NCBI GenBank assembly: GCA_003550305.1
Contig: QKYT01000895.1
Coordinates: forward strand, 18,287-41,211
Origin: Glomus cerebriforme
Lineage: Eukaryota; Glomeromycota; Glomeromycetes; Glomerales; Glomeraceae
Length of the DNA: 22,925 bases
Direction: 5' to 3'
In this document: positions 20,709-22,925 of the stretch, one piece after another
Position numbering within the stretch: the stretch's first letter is position 1
Layout of the letters: every line of letters starts with the position of its first letter
Made by a program: the position numbers and the translations under genes
Notes under the pieces: model-generated
The model's input: the letters and a program-made list of their open reading frames with translations, nothing else
Database searches by the model: none
Told to the model about the DNA's origin: nothing

Positions 20709-22289
20709 ATGGGAGTAACAATTTCCACCTATTCAGACAAACTTTTTAACGAATATATCCGTTCTATAGAGTGCAAAAACATAGGTGACAAAACTCAAGC
20801 TGAATTTACCGCTCTCGCACAAAAACTTAACCTTTGGAAAGATGTGAAGAACCGAGACGGTTCAGTCAATAACCTTGGTCGTTTTGTTAAAGGAGTTTCC
20901 GACTATACACACATAGCACCTCCAGCACTATTTCTTATCGGGGGAATAGTCAGCACATTTTATGAAGATATTTTAGACGCTAACCTTCGCAGTTTAGATG
21001 AGGCCCTAGAGGAAATAACTAGGTACGAAATTACCATCGACGAACTCAAAGCGAAACTTGCTGCGGCAGGTTCCACACCGCCTCAGATAATTGGACTACA
21101 GCCGACGATACAATCTTCACAGAAAAAGGTACACGATTTAGAACAGCCATTTTTGGCAACTTCCAGTGGATCGTCATCAACAGAAAACACCAATGGCAAC
21201 ACGTTGAATACGCCGATCGTAATACAGGAAGATTTACATAAATCATCATCACAAGAGATACCGCTTCAGGATGACGATCACATGGAACTGGAGAAAGACA
21301 TTCCTAAAATTGTCACTTCACCACCTGAAAATTCTTCACAGAAAAATTCAAAACCCAACAAGAAAGCAGATAAATCTGTACCCCCTCCAAAATCTTCTAA
21401 AAAGGTTAAGAAGGAGCGCCAACCTCATATCATCACAGGATACACGATACTGCCTAATTTACAACAAAACGTGCGTGATGTAATGTTATACGACATTCCG
21501 GGTAAATGGGATGCCGAGAAATTAACCGAGGAAATCAACAAACACTTAGGTTCTCTTGTGAAAGCCACCCTCTCGAAACAAGGCAAATACACCTGTGTAA
21601 GGGCCACAATAGTACTGAGAACTTCAGTACTCAAAGTATTTGAAGAAGGTCAATGGCAAATTCTATTAGGCAACATTTTGGTCAGATGGTTTCCGGCGGA
21701 CTGGTCCTTGGAACAACGTAAACGAAGAACAGTCTTCCAAGCCGTATTAACTGACTTTGGCGAAGGCTTTGAAGAACACCTAGTTTTCCGGGATAAGGAA
21801 TTCATGGAACATCATCGCCTAGCTGCAATTAAAATGGTGAAAGATCCCAAAGGTAAACAGAAATTAATAGGGTTCTTCCGAACCTCAGATGACCTTACCC
21901 TCGCCTGCCAAGCTGAATTTAAGGTCCACGAACTCGTCGTCAAATGGAAGATAGATAACATTGGGAAGAAAAAGTCTGACCCCAAGTATCTATCGGTTAA
22001 GGTTTCCTATTCGAAGAAAAACAAGGACTCAAAAAAGTCCGCCTCTAACCCATCCACCTCGAACAAACGAAACGATTCCCGCACCTCTAATAATCTGCAA
22101 TATCGGAAATTAGAGGCGTCTTTTGCACGCCTAGCTGCTCGAGTTGGAGATATAACCACTTATCTCGACAAAATGATCCCTGAGGGTCATTTTTATTTGG
22201 ATAATGATAAATGGGATAAGTTTCACAAAATTACGAAGGGCAAACACAGAGAAGCTCGCAAGAAGTTTGAGGATTGGCTGACCAACTAA
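20709..22289 (+). CDS. ORF1/gag-like nucleic-acid-binding protein of the retroelement
   Basis: Uninterrupted 526-aa single-exon frame starting at the first ATG after the element's 5' end. The N-terminus begins MGVTIS, which fits the MGxxxS/T myristoylation consensus. A hydrophobic stretch (PPALFLIGG) lies at about residues 71-80. A predicted amphipathic coiled coil covers about 93-119 (LRSLDEALEEIT...). A Ser/Thr/Asn-rich low-complexity linker follows, then a Lys-rich basic tract at about 215-236. A compact domain spans about 239-335, with VMLYDIP and KYTCVRATIVL strands whose order resembles an RRM-like ORF1p fold (inferred). The C-terminal part is basic and helical. There are only three cysteines, so no CCHC zinc knuckle. 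The likely role is binding element RNA in a ribonucleoprotein particle. Codon use is visibly less AT-extreme than the surrounding DNA. No exact family is recognised. Confidence 0.75.
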   Translation: MGVTISTYSDKLFNEYIRSIECKNIGDKTQAEFTALAQKLNLWKDVKNRDGSVNNLGRFVKGVSDYTHIAPPALFLIGGIVSTFYEDILDANLRSLDEALEEITRYEITIDELKAKLAAAGSTPPQIIGLQPTIQSSQKKVHDLEQPFLATSSGSSSTENTNGNTLNTPIVIQEDLHKSSSQEIPLQDDDHMELEKDIPKIVTSPPENSSQKNSKPNKKADKSVPPPKSSKKVKKERQPHIITGYTILPNLQQNVRDVMLYDIPGKWDAEKLTEEINKHLGSLVKATLSKQGKYTCVRATIVLRTSVLKVFEEGQWQILLGNILVRWFPADWSLEQRKRRTVFQAVLTDFGEGFEEHLVFRDKEFMEHHRLAAIKMVKDPKGKQKLIGFFRTSDDLTLACQAEFKVHELVVKWKIDNIGKKKSDPKYLSVKVSYSKKNKDSKKSASNPSTSNKRNDSRTSNNLQYRKLEASFARLAARVGDITTYLDKMIPEGHFYLDNDKWDKFHKITKGKHREARKKFEDWLTN

Positions 22290-22628
22290 TCCCGATCTGG
22301 TTTTTTTTTACCTGTCCGCTTGTGGCTTCACCCCTAACTTCTATCTCCTTTTAACTGCAAGTACTTCTCCTAGACTGGGTGTGATAAACGGTCCTTTGGG
22401 AAGCTATCCTATTCGATTTTTGTTTACTGAATGGTAGACTTGGGAGATCTAACGGTGCACTTTCCGGACGCGTCAGAACGGTCTTACAGTATTAGTCAAG
22501 CTGGTTATAGGTTTTAGTAGTTTTATTTTCTTTTATTTTGTTCGTTTTGATTTTATTTTGTTTTATCCCATCCCTCTTTACTGGAGCCAATGCTCTTTCG
22601 GTTCCTTTGACAGATAGCAGTCAGGTTA

Positions 22629-22789
22629 TTTTTTTTTTTTTTTGAAAATTACTAGACATAGTACTAGAGTAGTCGTTTATATTATATGTATATTCTTTTT
22701 TTCCTGGTTTTTTTTTTTTTTTTTTGAAAATTACTAGACATAGTACTAGAGTAGTCGTTTATATTATATGTATATTCTTTTTTTCCTGG
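22629..22789. repeat. 82-bp tandem duplication in the 3' region of the retroelement
   Basis: Two units, each a T run (15 and 18 T) followed by an identical 64-bp segment (22644-22707 and 22726-22789). The segment begins GAAAATTACTAGACATAG and ends TTTTTTTCCTGG. It could be a genuine duplication within the 3' UTR or an assembly artefact at the T runs. Confidence 0.9.
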
Positions 22790-22824
22790 TACTGAGCTAT
22801 ACTATATTAAAAAATAAAAATAAA

Positions 22825-22841
22825 AATAACATTAAAATTTG
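22825..22841. repeat. Target-site duplication, right copy (17 bp)
   Basis: AATAACATTAAAATTTG, directly after the A-rich tail (TTAAAAAATAAAAATAAA). One or two leading A residues could belong to the tail, so the true length may be 15-17 bp. Confidence 0.85.
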
Positions 22842-22925
22842 CATGAAAATCTGCAGCAAAAAGTAGAAAACATAGACACCACAAAATAAATTTTATTATT
22901 TTCTTTCACTTTCTACATAATGAGC

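Larger units (their letters stand above)
20616..22824 (+). mobile_element. ORF1-only non-LTR retrotransposon (half-LINE-like), ~2.2 kb
   Basis: The unit starts GGAGAAAAAAAAAACTC immediately after the left target-site duplication. It has a 93-bp leader, a single 526-codon ORF (20709-22289) and a roughly 500-bp 3' region. It ends in an A-rich tail of TAAAAA-type units just before the right duplication (22825-22841). No reverse transcriptase or endonuclease frame is present anywhere in it, and there are no LTRs. The layout matches non-autonomous ORF1-only LINE derivatives such as mammalian HAL1, moved with reverse transcriptase supplied in trans. The alternative is a retrocopied host mRNA of an intronless unknown gene. 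The perfect duplication and open frame imply a recent insertion. Confidence 0.72.

Noticed and set aside
21046..21634. Minus-strand and alternative-frame open frames inside 20709-22289
   Set aside because: They are shadows of the long ORF1 frame with no motif of their own.
22290..22620. Region after ORF1 checked for the start of an ORF2 reverse transcriptase
   Set aside because: It has stops in every frame and no reverse transcriptase motif, and the right target-site duplication follows within about 540 bp of ORF1.

Overview
The window looks like nuclear DNA of a very AT-rich fungus, most likely an arbuscular mycorrhizal fungus (Glomeromycotina, Rhizophagus-like). This taxonomic call is inference. 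It rests on short spliceosomal introns of about 50-120 bp with GTAAGT-type donors, a decayed kinase/Sel1-repeat gene of the kind abundant in that group, a tandem dehydrogenase family, a multi-exon P450, and several families of short non-coding repeats in long gene-poor stretches. I saw no rRNA gene, tRNA gene, CRISPR array or bacterial-style operon.

Layout. 1-5225: three head-to-tail paralogous short-chain dehydrogenase/reductase (SDR) genes on the + strand. All three have the same six-exon structure and each predicts 301 aa. Copy 1 has lost the catalytic tyrosine (Tyr to Cys at residue 183). 5226-6966: intergenic DNA with a degenerate repeat built on the word TTGGGATAT. 6967-8060: minus-strand pseudogene, the tail of a protein kinase fused to Sel1-like repeats, with stops and frameshifts, cut off on its 5' side by repetitive sequence. 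8061-10680: non-coding, with hairpins and a dispersed repeat. 10686-11155: a MITE-like element with long terminal inverted repeats. 11195-11949: assembly gap (N). 11950-13150: non-coding, with a second TTTGGGATAT block. 13157-15432: an intact ten-exon cytochrome P450 gene on the minus strand (493 aa). 15433-20598: gene-free AT-rich DNA with microsatellites, a foldback and a third repeat block. 20616-22824: a complete-looking non-LTR-type retroelement flanked by a perfect 17-bp target-site duplication.

The most notable item is the last one. The element is only about 2.2 kb long, carries one intact 526-aa ORF1/gag-like protein and has no reverse transcriptase. That is the layout of a 'half-LINE' (HAL1-like, ORF1-only) non-autonomous retrotransposon. 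Its perfect target-site duplication and open reading frame suggest recent movement, presumably using reverse transcriptase supplied from elsewhere.

The SDR cluster and the P450 are both oxidoreductases, but they lie about 8 kb apart with a pseudogene, transposon-like DNA and a gap between them. I do not claim a metabolic cluster.
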